Shown piece after piece: positions 50,113 to 61,862 of a stretch of DNA of 64,000 bases; the stretch's first letter is position 1; each line of letters begins with the position of its first letter. Location of the stretch: assembly GCA_023055505.1 (NCBI GenBank), contig JALIRH010000002.1:25178437-25242436 (forward strand). The letters are read 5' to 3'. The translations under genes and the position numbers were made by a program. This DNA is from Callipepla californica brunnescens (taxonomy: Eukaryota > Chordata > Aves > Galliformes > Odontophoridae). The notes beneath the pieces were generated by a model that saw nothing but the letters and a program-made list of their open reading frames with translations, was not told the DNA's origin and did not search any database.

Positions 50113-52460
50113 AGTAACTATTTCATGCTATATGTTTAATAAGTAGCTTGAGTGAATCATCCCACCTTTGGAGGAATCACATCTGCAATGCAGATATTTC
50201 TATATGGCAGGACTAGAAATACACAGTACCAGAATTAAAATAAAACAAGTATTTTCAATTCATGGGTAGAGTAGTTAATATAAAGCATGGGATATACCAG
50301 ATCAAAAGATGGAAATAAAAATTAAATCATTTATTATTACCTATATAAGTTGACTTCAATTTATTTCTTCATATAATCATAGATATTCCATAGTTACATT
50401 ATGTAGCCTTAAATGTCACACAAATAGAATGCGCTTCCTCTCAGTCAGGTTGGTATTTTGAAGCCAGTTAAGAAACATTGATGGAGAAACCCTGTACAGT
50501 CTAATAGACCTCTGTATTTGCATCTCCTGAAGTTTAAAATTACAAATATATATATATGGTAAAGAAAGGACTGATTTTGTAAAAACACACCAGAGAATTT
50601 CAAAACAGATGGCTAAATTCATGCATTTCCTATAGTGTGGCTCTCCCAGTGTACTGAGGATTCAGCCTAGTGAGGACTGACAGCATCACATTGACACACT
50701 GGTCTTCTTTACTCTCTCATCATTGTTTGCATCATTTTTATGACACTTGCCAGAATGCTCTTTTGAAGTTCAAGTTGATGTCCTGAATTATGCAGTTTCA
50801 GACCAAATTGTGCATACTATAGAAGTTCTGATGATCTAAAGTAAAGAGAGGAGCAGAAGCAACATCCGTCATGTTTTAGTGCCTCATTTAAAATTCTCTG
50901 CAGTATTTGCAGAACCCTACTAAAGTAATTTTGCTTGGAACATGACCAACAATGAAGTTTTTCTATAAAACATACCATTCAATGCTGATTACGTTCCAAG
51001 CTAAATTACATTAGTAAAGTATTGTAAATAATGCAGTGCATTTTAATGGAGTCACTAAAATATGATGTATTCTGCTTCTGCTCCACTCTGAACTGTACTC
51101 CTCTCACCTCCTATAGCATCTCAGATTCTCCTATCTGCAAGGTCATGTAACTTCAAAGTCTGGATTAGGATAACATTTCAGCAAGAGTTAACAAATGATA
51201 TGAATGTTGTTAATATGGTTATCAAGGAAATAAATTATGAAATAGCTCCTTTTTCCTTGAGTTGTCAAATTCTTAATGTGCACTCACTAATGAAAAAGCT
51301 CTCATAGGTACCACTATCATAACACATTCCAAGAAAACATAATCACTTGCTAGTCAATGCTAACTCCTTTCCCTTTCTTCTTTCCATTTGTAGTTCTCTG
51401 TGCAGCATCTCTGACAATACATTCTTTCCCTCAACCTGCAGATAATGGAATAAGAATAATCTGGGAAAATAACAGAAAATTGTCAATGTTGCGAAGTTTT
51501 TTATTTGTATTTGGTACACACTATGATTTGCATTGCAAGTGACCAGAAGTTCAAATTCATGGTTTTGAAGGTGACAGTTTGTGAAATCACAGCCAAACAG
51601 ATCAAGAAAATGACGATACCAACATAAGTATTTGTTCCCCAGTACATCCTGAAGGCTGATGACTAGAGAGTCATTTAGGTGGGCAAGTATTTCAGTGTCA
51701 GCATCTTACTTGCCTAATCCCTTCCTTTATCAGCTACATAACCTGGGCTGAACTTTCCCTTCTGTCTTTACTTCACCCACTCTCTGCCTCTCCCTCCTCA
51801 CCCATATGCTCCTCTGCACATGCTTTACATGAAGAAAAATTTTAGTGCTTTTTCCAATAGTAACAATTTCAAATTCTCAGTATTTTGCCAGTAGGAAAAG
51901 GCTTTTTCAGCTCCTTTCCAACATCTCATTAAGTGGTATTCATAGTTTTGTGGACCGCAGTAGTACGAGATCTATCTGCCTTCTATTTATGTCTAGAATA
52001 TTTGAGACACTGAAGATGCCTTGTCATCAAGAGAGATTTTCAGGAATAGCCTCAGTCCTCAAAGTATATTTTTTACTTTCTGATTAAAAATAAATCACTT
52101 CCATGTGATTATTGTAGAGGAATCCATCAGGGCTTCATTGTTGCTAAGAGTCCCTTAATTTTCCATTATTATTATATTAGTTGGTGGAAATGAATCGTAA
52201 GCTTACATCCCACTATTAGCATTTCTTTTTCAGTGTAAGATTTCATACACCAAAACTAAAAAATGAAAAAATAGATGTAGTATATAAATTGTTCAGTAAT
52301 TCTGCTAATATCTTTCTCAACATCTTGGACAAATATGATTTGCAAGAATCCTTTTAAGATTAGAAAAAATATATTTTATTAATTGGAAGGAAGTTCCATA
52401 ATGTATTTATTTTCATACTATTTCTTCTCTCTTTAATATGAAAGTACTTCTGTCTTATAA

Positions 52461-52461
<1 letters not shown>

Positions 52462-52493
<32 letters not shown>
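52462..52493 (+). repeat. Poly(A) run, 32 A
   Basis: The longest homopolymer in the window. No AATAAA precedes it at mRNA-tail spacing. Confidence 0.95.
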
Positions 52494-52495
<2 letters not shown>

Positions 52496-52635
52496 ACTAT
52501 ACAGCTGTTACATGATACTTTTTAATTTAATGAAATAGTGATTGAATTTATGGAAATTGCCAAATCTGGTACCAAAATGTGAAAATATTCTAATACGACA
52601 TCACTGGAATAAAAGCAACTTTATTATATCAAAAA

Positions 52636-52693
52636 TCTTCTTCTTCTTCTTCTTCTTCTTCTTCTTCTTCTTGCAGTTGCTGTTGTTGTTGTT
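52636..52693 (+). repeat. (TTC)11 followed by (TTG)n compound microsatellite
   Basis: Eleven perfect TTC units (52638-52670) are followed, after a short GCAG-containing junction, by TGTTGTTGTTG. TTC/GAA repeats can form triplex DNA when long; this one is short. The TTC tract plus TTGCAG also mimics a splice acceptor. Confidence 0.95.
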
Positions 52694-53710
52694 AATTTAT
52701 TGTTATTTTATTTATGACATACTTCACACACAATGAACCCTGACATTTGGATGGCTCTTAAAACTTAGAAAGGATGTTATATTTCACCTGGTACTTTTTA
52801 ACTCATAAATTAGAAACAAAAACAAAAACATAAAACAAGTCTACTCCCATTCTCTAGTATTTTATAATAGCAAATCAGAGTCTGTGTTTGCCAAAGCTAT
52901 ATCCTTTTCCTTCCTTTTTCCAAGGAAACCATAGTATAAGGGCAAGACAAATTATAGTGAATATAAGCCAATGAACATTAACAAGAGCTCACTTACCTCA
53001 AAACCCTACAAATGCTGACATTTCTTCAATTTCAAGTGGTATTCAGAGGCTTAAGTTAACTTTATGAATCTCACTGAAATACTGGATAAAAGTTGTTAGT
53101 GGAAGGTCACATTTCTTTTGTGGACATTCAATTATGTTATAATCATTACAGTAAGAGACAGGTTGTAAAATAAACTGTTACTGTCCAAAGCAAATAGTAC
53201 AGGTACTGCAAAAGAAAATAAACACTGGAAAGGAAGGGAGATAGGGAAAGGGAAGGAACACAGTAGGAGAGGATGGGAGATGAGAGGAGATACTAATTAC
53301 ATTTTTGTCTTCTTTTTAGAATATGACCTACATATAACAAATATTTCCATATGGTAACGCTCATGGCAAGATTGAAAAATAAACGAGCAAATAAATAAAT
53401 ACAATTAAATAAATCAAAGCAATGAAAGAATTAACTCATGTCTTTCTCTCATTTGCTAGTAGTAGTTGCTAGTAACTTGTCACAAGTTGATTTTTTCATC
53501 TGTAAGTGCTGCTTTGTTCTGATTAATATGCCACATATAATAGAAACGAATGAGTGACGTGACAAATGTACATCATAAAGTATACTAGCATTGTTTTAAC
53601 AAGTAGTACTTGAGTTTTTCCTTTTTACGCACTTTGGAATGAATTGGAATATTTTATATCTCTAGTAAAATAAAAGCGTATTTTTTATTTCCTATGCATA
53701 CTCAGTGGAG

Positions 53711-53749
53711 TACAGACTCCATTAAGATTACAGACTCCAATCTTAATGT
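53711..53749. repeat. Short perfect hairpin overlapping a direct repeat
   Basis: CATTAAGATT (53720-53729) and AATCTTAATG (53739-53748) form a 10-bp perfect stem around a 9-base loop. The word TACAGACTCCA occurs at 53711-53721 and again at 53729-53739, overlapping loop and stem. The combination looks like a local template-switch event. Confidence 0.85.
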
Positions 53750-54489
53750 AGGAGAGTAACTTCAGTGGTTAAAAAGAATTATTTAAACAAGTGAATTACT
53801 GTGATTGTAAGCTAAAACAATAGACTCAGTAACTCAGAAGAAAAACAATTAAAATGACTGCATTTACATAGACCCTCTTAATTAAAGGTGAAGGCTCTTT
53901 CAGTCTAACTAGTCCAGTGGAAGGAAAAGGCTGGCCTGGATGTTCAGATCAAGTGCTAAACTCTGATAAAGGTGAACAAACACCTGAGAGCTCCAATGAC
54001 TGCTGCAACAGGCTTTGATGATGGTTACTTGGAAATATTATTGTTCTACCAAGTAGTTGGACTATCTTTACTGGAATCTTCAGGAATTTCATGTTCTCAC
54101 ATCAGCCTAATTTTCAAGCAAAAATACCTTTTCAGCTCAGATGTTATATCCTGTCTGAACATAGCTAACTATCCACATTCAATAAGCAACTTGTCTTTAA
54201 ATATAAGATGAATAATATGAACCTCTGTTACAGTGGCCACGTCCTGCTGGGATTCAAAGCCTGAAGGGATATGGGCTTGGTAAGAAAAAGAAGAATAAAG
54301 AAAAGGCCCTGAGCCACAAGGTAGTTTACCGTATCTGTCACATTGTAAAAGACAATATTCAAGATCACCTGAGGATTGTAAACATAGATAAGCCATACCA
54401 AAGATCTCAGGGAATTGTCAGATGTAGTTGCTAGATCACTGTTCACTACATTTGAAAAGTTATGGCAGTCAAGTTTGAGAAGTGTGTGC

Positions 54490-55050
54490 CCTCAGTTAAC
54501 CTAATGAGGTTCAGAAAGGTCAAGCATGAGGTCCTGCACCTGGGTCATGGCAATACAATATCTAGATAGACTGCAGAATGAATTGTTTGAAAGAATCCCT
54601 GCAGAGAGGGACGAGGGGAAACTGCTGGATGAAAAAATTGACAAGAGCTGCCATTGTGTGCTCATAGCTTAGAAAGTCAATTGTATCTTGTGCTGCATAA
54701 TAAGAAACAGGACCATCAGGTCTAGGGATGTGTCCCCCCACTGTGCCTTCATAAGGTCTCACTTGGAGTACTGTATCCATTTACAGATTCCCTGGTACAA
54801 GAAGCACATGGAGATGTTGGAGTGAGTTCCCAGAAGGGCCACAGAAATGATCAAAGTGCTGGATCACCACTCCTCTTAGGAGAGAAAAAGAGAAGGCTCT
54901 GTGGAGACCTTCATGCAGCCTTTCAATATGTAGGGAAGGTTGCTCAAAGCTTTGAGCAACCTGATGTAGTGAAAGGTGTTCCTGTCCATGGCAGAAGGGT
55001 TGGACTGGATGATCTCCAATGTCCCTTCCAAACTACTTTATCATTCTATG
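54490..55050 (+). mobile_element. CR1 LINE 3' fragment with internal deletion
   Basis: The plus strand carries the ORF2 tail (GAGGTCCTGCACCTGGGTCA near 54528, GGTCTCACTTGGAGTACTGT near 54754, GGGCCACAGAAATGATCAAA near 54836). It also has the CR1 3' end (GGGTTGGACTGGATGATCTC near 54988, CATTCTATGATTCTGT near 55040). Between about 54920 and 54965 a large part of the family sequence is missing: the DRTRG-to-NRLP coding segment is absent and the flanks are joined at a palindrome. Several substitutions and stops make it inactive. Confidence 0.88.
54937..54962. repeat. Perfect 26-bp palindrome at a CR1 deletion junction
   Basis: The 13 bases AGGTTGCTCAAAG are followed at once by their exact reverse complement CTTTGAGCAACCT, with a HindIII-type AAGCTT at the centre. 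Related CR1 copies have a GGTTGCCCAGAG-like word and, some distance downstream, a TTTGGGCAACC-like word. The palindrome is explained by deletion of the DNA between these two inverted words. Confidence 0.9.
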
Positions 55051-58000
55051 ATTCTGTTGAATTGGCTATCATTCAGGAGTGTTTATTCTTTAAATAAATG
55101 CATTCTGTGGATGATTTCTGTGTCTGGACTGGAATAGACAAACTGATATGAGCATATTTTTTCACCTTGATCTTTCAATACAGAAAAGAGTAACTACTTC
55201 ACTGTTAAGTGATTAAGAATTTTGCCACTGTCTGATTATGATCTGAAGTGAATAGCAGTTAATGTAATCATTTTTCCTGGGTTTGAGGTAGGGCCTTTTT
55301 TTAAGAAGAAAAAGAGTAAGAAAGAAAATATGTGTATTTTAAATACTATGGTTAATCTGAAATAACTTCAGCTATCTAAAACTTAGTCAGACAGTCTTCG
55401 TTGGTTTACTTTATGTGTCATCTCAGTGGAGAGAATATCCAGGCACAATCAAAGAATTCACTATCCTCAGACAGAGAGGAGAAGTACTTTTCTGGAAATT
55501 CGTGTTCCTCTCTTGTATTTATAGAGAGACTAAATCACTAACCAAAATTAAACAAATTTTTGAAGAGCCAGATGGTGAGATAAATCTCATCCTCTAATAA
55601 TGCACCTCTGCTAATATTTATTAATACATGGATAGCCACTCTACTTTTTTATTATTTACTAACAGGAATATTTTATACTTCCATTGTGTTAGCCTAAACA
55701 CTTTTCTTCTAATAAAATGTATAATAAATGTAACTAGATGACTAAAAATACATGTCTTATTTTCTGAGAGAAAAAATAATCATATTCATAATATCCACAG
55801 TTTTGGATAAGGGTTACTGCATATTATTCCTCTCGTAAGTAAACTACAAAAAAAATACCACGACTTCTCAGTGTGAAAGTTTAATTCATCAGGTGAGGTC
55901 AATATTGACAAGGATAAAATTGTTCATTACAATAAAAACATTCTCACTTTGTGAGATAAACCTCAAGAACAAAGTAAGCTGTCTTATTTCTGCAGTTGGA
56001 AATACAATTTTCCCCTTATGCACAAAAATAACTCAGTGACAGCGATTTGCTTTTGCCTGAACATTTCTTTTAATTAAATTGGATACTGAAAATAAGCAAT
56101 TGTGACTCAAAGCTTGATTAAAATTATACAAGCAGGCACATAAAACATAAACATAAAGCCAGTAGTAAAACTTGTGTGCTAAACATGAGAGAAGTATGGA
56201 GTGATCTTGGCCCTAGACCAAATGGTGTTGACTGGCTTACAGCCACACCAATTAGGTTTGGCCACTTTTTAGTGGAATGGCTAAATCCACACAACAGAGG
56301 AAGTGTCTGGGGTCTTCTCTGTGATTCTCACATATAATTTAGGCATAATTTCCTCTGCTCAAATTATTTGAAGAAATGTAAAATTTGTATTGCAGTTTCT
56401 ATAGCATGAAATTATAGTACTTGTAATTTGTTCAGTAGAACGACAGGAAAACAGTTGGAATATTTGAATGTGGAAAGTCTGATATGTTAAATAGAGAGAG
56501 CCAAATCTGGCTCATTCTTATGCTGACTGGAAGCAATCCATTATAAAACTATCCTAGTCTAGATTTAGGTTTCATCATGGAGAATGCAAACTGAAGCAGT
56601 CAGAAATAAAGATAATAGAGCAGCAGCATTAATTGCAAAAGGCTAAAGATATTTTTTGCTCTTTAGAGTTTTGAGAAACAAACATTAATTTGTTCGTGGA
56701 ATTTCGGGTTTTGCTTTTAGGGACTTCACCATCCAAAAGAGAAGTCAGTACAGATCTGATCAGGTTCTAGGTCCTTCCTCAGCCCTCCACTCTGCTCTGA
56801 AGGTTCCCAGACTATATCTATGTCTATTAAAAACAGCACACATTTTCCCTGTGTGCTATATAGCCCCCGTTGAAAGAGAATGTAACATCAGCTTTAAATG
56901 TCATTAAAAAACACTCCAGAGCAGGAAAGAACAGCCGAGTGGAAATATTGCTATTATGTATATGAAGAACACAATCAGAACAACTCATTATCTCTAGTAA
57001 AAAAAAAAAAAAAAAGTGCATTAAAGTATTAAATATTCTTCATTATATAAGATAAGTTGAAAAAATGCAACTAAGTGGCAGATTTGTCAAAAGGAAACTA
57101 TTTGGACTACCCTTGACAGGATTTATTTCATACAATTCTTAATTATAACAATTACATATCACATTCTGAAAAACAGTAAAATAATATGCTCCTCCCAGAT
57201 TTCATTAACTCTTACAAGATTTTGGATTGTTTACTGAGATCAGACTCATAGCCATGTTTTCTGGGCACAAGTTAGAGAGAGCATGAGTTCAGATGGACCT
57301 TATTTTTCTGTTCTTCACATCCTTTAGTTTAGAGCAGCCTAAAAATTAAATTCTACGTCCAATACAAATATACTGGGAAAATATATTCAATATATATCAG
57401 TGCAAAACTGATAAACAGTTACACAATAACCAGCTCTAATGTACAGGATTTCCCTTTACTGAATACCTTTAACATTAACTGAATAAAAAAGGAAACACAT
57501 TACTTTCCTCTTCAGTGTGATACAAGATTTTCACATTTCATTTCTGACCAGGTGCTGCAGGGAGACATAGATTGTAATGAGTCATGAGTGCAGGAAGGAT
57601 TCATAAGACGTTGCTCAGTAGGTCACCTGCAGACAGTGAATATAATGTTGGGAAAGACTGACAGCAGTGATAAAAGCCAGATGAGAAAAATGGAGAAGAG
57701 AGAAAATTATGGTGAATTATCTTGAAGACAAAGAAATTGTGAAAGTGCTAGGTGCCAGGACATATGCTAAAATAGGCTTAGGTATACATAGATACACATA
57801 TATTACAGGAACAGGTCAAAGCAATGTGCACCTGTTCATACCAAAACATCCCAAACAATAAGGTCTCCACACTCTGGGCAACCTCAACCCTAGCGCAGAG
57901 TAGAGTAGAGTAGAATAGAGTAGAATGGAACAGAATGGAACAGAACAGAAGTTACACTTCAGTAACACTGAAGTTACCTTGCTCCATACAAAAAATAAAA

Positions 58001-58851
58001 TGAGGGCAAGGCGGTTGTCAGCCTGGTAATTTTATGCCCTAATTTAATTTACCATACCACATGACTTATCTGGTAGATTTAATGTCTTTAATATCCCTGA
58101 TTCTGAAGTGAATCGAGAAGTAAGGTATTTTACTAACATTTAAATTTGTCATAATACTGTAACTAGAGTCAGATCTGGGACTTCTACTACTAAAGAAAAG
58201 CAAATTGAATTTTTTAGTAATAAGTAACACTTTATGACACATGAATGGACCTTGAAAGATATTACAGTCAATGCGACAACATTATAAATAGTAATTACAC
58301 TGCTAAGTCCTTTATGTGTTAAAAAACTAGAAGGAAATTTCATTTTTCAAACAATTGTTAATTCTTCTGTAGTAAAATATTCACTGCTTCTGGAAAGCTT
58401 ATGATAGTTCACTTAGTAAAGTTGACATCAGCAGGGAATTTACCCAAGGATTCCAAGGTTGATCTCCTACGCTGTATTTATTCACCTCAGAGTTCAGCAA
58501 CTTCTGAAGTGACTAATCACTTCAAGTGACTAATGTAGAATAAGGACATTTTACTTTTGATTTTTACTTTTCAGACAAGATTGCTTCCATTTATTTTAAG
58601 GTGGTGGTTTCATGGATATTAATAAAATGTTTCTATATAGACTTTGGTGGAAAAATTCACATGAGAAGGTCATAAAGGCGATCGTGACTTAATTAGAAAT
58701 GACTCATAGCTCAACAGAAAAATAACACATTTCTTCTCTTTACTATCTCTGTTTAATGCAAACTAAGAACACTGACTTGAGGAGTTTCTGAATATTGTCT
58801 GATTTAATTTGGTCCATGCTCAATTGCTCTCACATTTATATATTAAAAAAA
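55051..58851. other. Non-coding stretch, no gene seen
   Basis: AT-rich DNA with no recognised transposon and only short frames. It includes an A run at 57000-57015 and the pentanucleotide repeat listed separately. Confidence 0.62.
57897..57950 (+). repeat. Degenerate pentanucleotide repeat (AGAGT / AGAAT / GGAAC)
   Basis: Five-base units AGAGT, AGAAT and GGAAC succeed each other (AGAGTAGAGTAGAGTAGAAT, then AGAGT, AGAAT, GGAAC and AGAAT), moving from one variant to the next. Similar runs are common in bird genomes. The TCTGGGCAACCTC just upstream resembles a CR1 3' UTR word, but I could not extend the match. Confidence 0.85.
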
Positions 58852-58856
58852 AATAA

Positions 58857-59431
58857 TGTCAACGGTTTACCGGGCTGGATCGGCCCAGTTCCGTGACGAT
58901 TGGTGTGGGGGACCCACGGACCCACGCCCCAGGAAAGGGCAAGGAAAAAGGGAAAAGGGAAAAGCGAGATGGGCCTAGAAACAAAACAGCGGCAACGATC
59001 TGAGGAGGAAAGCTAATTTACTAAATAAGATATTAGAAAGCAAAATAACACAATATAATACAATGTAATTGGAATTGAGGCTAATGAATCAAATAAAATG
59101 AGCAAGAGAGAGTGTCCGATAAACCGAAGGCCTTACGCTAACGCTGAAGGCGATACGGCAGCGAGCACCCACTGCTGAGTCGATCCCGAAGGAAAGAGAG
59201 TGTCCCGTGACCGCTGAGGGTTTTTATCTGTTCCCTCTGAGCGGAAAACACGTAAAAATATAAAGCATCGCAAAGTCCTCTGGGGAATGTAGTGCTTCTT
59301 CTCTTCTGAGACAGGTATACCTGGAATTATCAATGATCTATGGAGCTGGAGTATTGGCTCTTTAACTCTTAATGCAATACATGATGTTATGATGTGGAAT
59401 ACCAGTACCAAAAAATCATAAAACCATGACA
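58857..59431 (-). mobile_element. Solo LTR of an endogenous retrovirus-like element, copy 2 (575 bp)
   Basis: Same family, same orientation and nearly the same length as the element at 22057, with TGTCA...TGACA ends. I count 14 substitutions and one added A between the two, about 2.4% difference. The flanking 5-bp duplication is AATAA (58852-58856 and 59432-59436), different from the GAAAG of copy 1. Each LTR therefore has its own insertion site. No retroviral coding sequence adjoins it. Read on the minus strand it has a TATA-like CAGATAAAAA at 59221-59230. The minus-strand frame of 111 codons here is LTR sequence plus flank and not a gene. Confidence 0.9.
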
Positions 59432-59436
59432 AATAA

Positions 59437-60948
59437 TTTTTTAACTTATGAATATATTTATGCTGCACAATTAAGTGTGGAGAGATATTTCTGAAGCACT
59501 ATCTTTAAGTACCAAAAGCTGCCTAATCATAATGGCTAGTAAATGTTTCTATATGATAATATTCTTTTGTTAAGTATTTTGAACAAGGGAATAAATACAA
59601 TTGATTTATTATTTCTTATATAATGATCAGTTTGGTAACACTGATTCTAGTGCTGCTGAGTAAGTGGGGTTTTGAGTATTTGATACAAAGTCTATAAGCT
59701 GGTAGTGCACTAGATCTAAACATTTTATTTTTTCATTAATTAAGAGACTTAGTTAACAAAAAAAAAAAAAAAAATTCCCTAGACTTCATATGCAGAGGAA
59801 TGAGTAAAAATTAAATAGCCAATAGAATTATACATAATCAAATTTCAACAGGTCTTGTATTTTAGGGGTCATATAATCAGTCATGTAAGCTCTTCTGATG
59901 ACAAAATATTAAGCACTTGTTTTCAGGCTTGAATCATAATAAGGATATGCTACAATCAGACATTCCCTGTTCATGAAAATACATGTAATTAAAGAGAGAA
60001 AAACTATATTTGTCAACTGCTATTTGCTTATAGAGTACATACAGTAGACACAGTGAAAAGGATAAAACATGATACTTTTCCTTTTTATTAACTCTCATTT
60101 TAAAGACTTTTGAAAGTAGCTTTCATGATAATGATAATCAACTCAGAGCTGCAGGAATATGCAATCCTCTGTTCTCTGATGGTTTACATTATTATACTAT
60201 AATGCTATGTGAAATCATCTTTGCAAACTAGTATAAGAGATTCTGACTTCAAAGGATTATGGATAACCTTACTCCTTAAACAAGGGGAATTGCACTTTTC
60301 TTCAGACTGGACAGTAGCAGAAAAGGAAAGAAGGAAGAAAAAAAGTAACATTTGTAGAAAAGTCAGACACAGAGCATTTTTTTACCTTATCTGAATAAAA
60401 ATGAACAGAGGTTAGATTATAAGATATAACTGGGATCCTTTTTATGTGTGGGCTTACTGATCTGAAATGCAAAGTCTCATGTTCTGCCCAGTCTTCAGTT
60501 TTGACAGTAAATTTCTCTCTTGTAAGCTTTTCCATTCAGAAATCACAACTGTTTCTTCTCCCTAAATTTCAACTCTCTTAAGTCTGATGGTGTTTTCAAA
60601 GTCTATAGTTCACTTATTTGTCTCTGTCATTCATAATTTTTAATTCATGTTAGGCTTTAAATTCATCTGTTCTTAAAAGATACACATGCTGTATCAAACA
60701 ATGTATTTGCATCTTTAAGAATTTAATGACATAACTTGAAAGACCGAATTCGGTTGTTAATTTGCAACCACAAAATGTTTCACTCTGGCTCCAGTCTCTC
60801 CTTGTAGTCTTCCTTGGTCTTTGGGCGTTGTGGAAATATCACTGCCAACAGGTAAGCCACAGGTTAGAACCACACTCAGTCACTGCCTTTTGCTCCCTAG
60901 AGGACACCCCACAGGTGAAGTACACAATTAAAATGAAAAAGCTTCACA
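59437..60948. other. Non-coding stretch, no gene seen
   Basis: AT-rich, with an A run at 59759-59774. The part from about 60760 to 60930 is somewhat richer in G+C but shows no recognised feature. Frames are 85 codons or fewer, and the longest runs into the CR1 that follows. Confidence 0.62.
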
Positions 60949-61862
60949 ATCATAGAATCACCAATGTTGGAAAAGATCTACAAGATCATCCAGTCCAACC
61001 ATCCACTCATCACCAATAGTTCTCTCTAAACCATGTCCCTCAACACAACATCTAAATGTTCCTTTAATATCTCCAGGGTCAGTGATTCCACCACCTCCCT
61101 GGGCAGCCCATTCCAGTGCCTGACCGCTCTTTTGGAGAACATTCAGTCTGAATATCCCCTGGCACAGCTTGAAGCCACTCCCTCTAGTCCTGTCACTAGT
61201 TACAAGAATGAAGAGGCCAACCCCCAGCTCATTACAACGCCCTTCAGTTAGTTACAGAGAGCAATAAGGCCTCCTCTGAACCTCCTCTTTTCCAGACTGA
61301 ATAATCCCAGCTCCCCTCAGCCTTTCCTCATAAGGCCTGTGCTCCAGACTGCACACCAGCTTCTTTCTCTGGACACGCTTCAGGGCCTTGATGTCTTTCT
61401 TGCAGTGAGGGGCCCACAACTGAACATAGTACTCAAGATGGGGCCTCACAATGCTGAGTACAGGGGGACAGCTACTTCCCTGCTCCTGCTGGCAACACTG
61501 TTTTTAATACAAGCCAGGGTACTGTTGGTCTCTTTGGCCTCCTGGGCACACTGCTGTCTCATGTTCAGCCAAGCATTGATCAATACCCCCAAGTCTGTTT
61601 CCTCTACACAGTCTTCCAGCCACTCTGCCCAAGGCCCATAGTGTTGCCTGGGGTTGTTGTGGCTAAAGCGCAGGAGCTGGCACTTGATCTTGTTGAACCT
61701 CGTTGCACTGGCTTCAGCCCAGTGATCCCTCCTGTCCAGATCCCTCTTTAGGGCCTTGTTAGCCCAGCAGATTGACACTTCCAGCCAACATGGAGTCATC
61801 TGCATATTTACTGAGGGTGCACTTAATGCCCTCATCCAGGTCAGCAATAAAGATATCAAATA
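60949..61862 (-). mobile_element. CR1 LINE fragment with reverse-transcriptase remnant, reverse orientation
   Basis: The left edge is the CR1 3' end in reverse (ATCATAGAATCACCAATGTT, then CATCCAGTCCAACCATCCAC). The minus strand then gives, in broken frames, RPHLEYYVQLWAP (about 61447-61400), [40 protein letters not shown], and finally [14 protein letters not shown] with [10 protein letters not shown] near 61860-61770. YADD is the catalytic motif of the reverse transcriptase, so this copy reaches further into ORF2 than the others here. Frameshifts separate the pieces. The right edge is near 61862, where the match to CR1 stops. Confidence 0.9.

Larger units (their letters stand above)
47457..54489. 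other. Long non-coding stretch with simple repeats, no gene seen
   Basis: Seven kilobases of AT-rich DNA without a recognised transposon. The simple repeats at 50094, 52462 and 52636 and a hairpin at 53711 are listed separately. A purine-rich tract (GGAAGGGAGATAGGGAAAGG and on) lies at about 53228-53292. Frames are 88 codons or fewer and look like chance. Confidence 0.6.

Noticed and set aside
52621..52693. TTC tract ending TTGCAG as a splice acceptor
   Set aside because: It is a compound TTC/TTG microsatellite that mimics a polypyrimidine tract. No exon-like sequence or donor follows.
22057..59431. One 37-kb provirus bounded by two LTRs
   Set aside because: The two LTRs have different 5-bp flanking duplications, and the interval contains CR1, mariner and ordinary DNA with no gag-pol-env.
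59133..59468. 111-codon minus-strand frame (and its 92-codon counterpart at 22333-22611)
   Set aside because: Both lie within the solo LTR. The frame is conserved only because the two LTRs are nearly identical, and it shows no retroviral protein motif.
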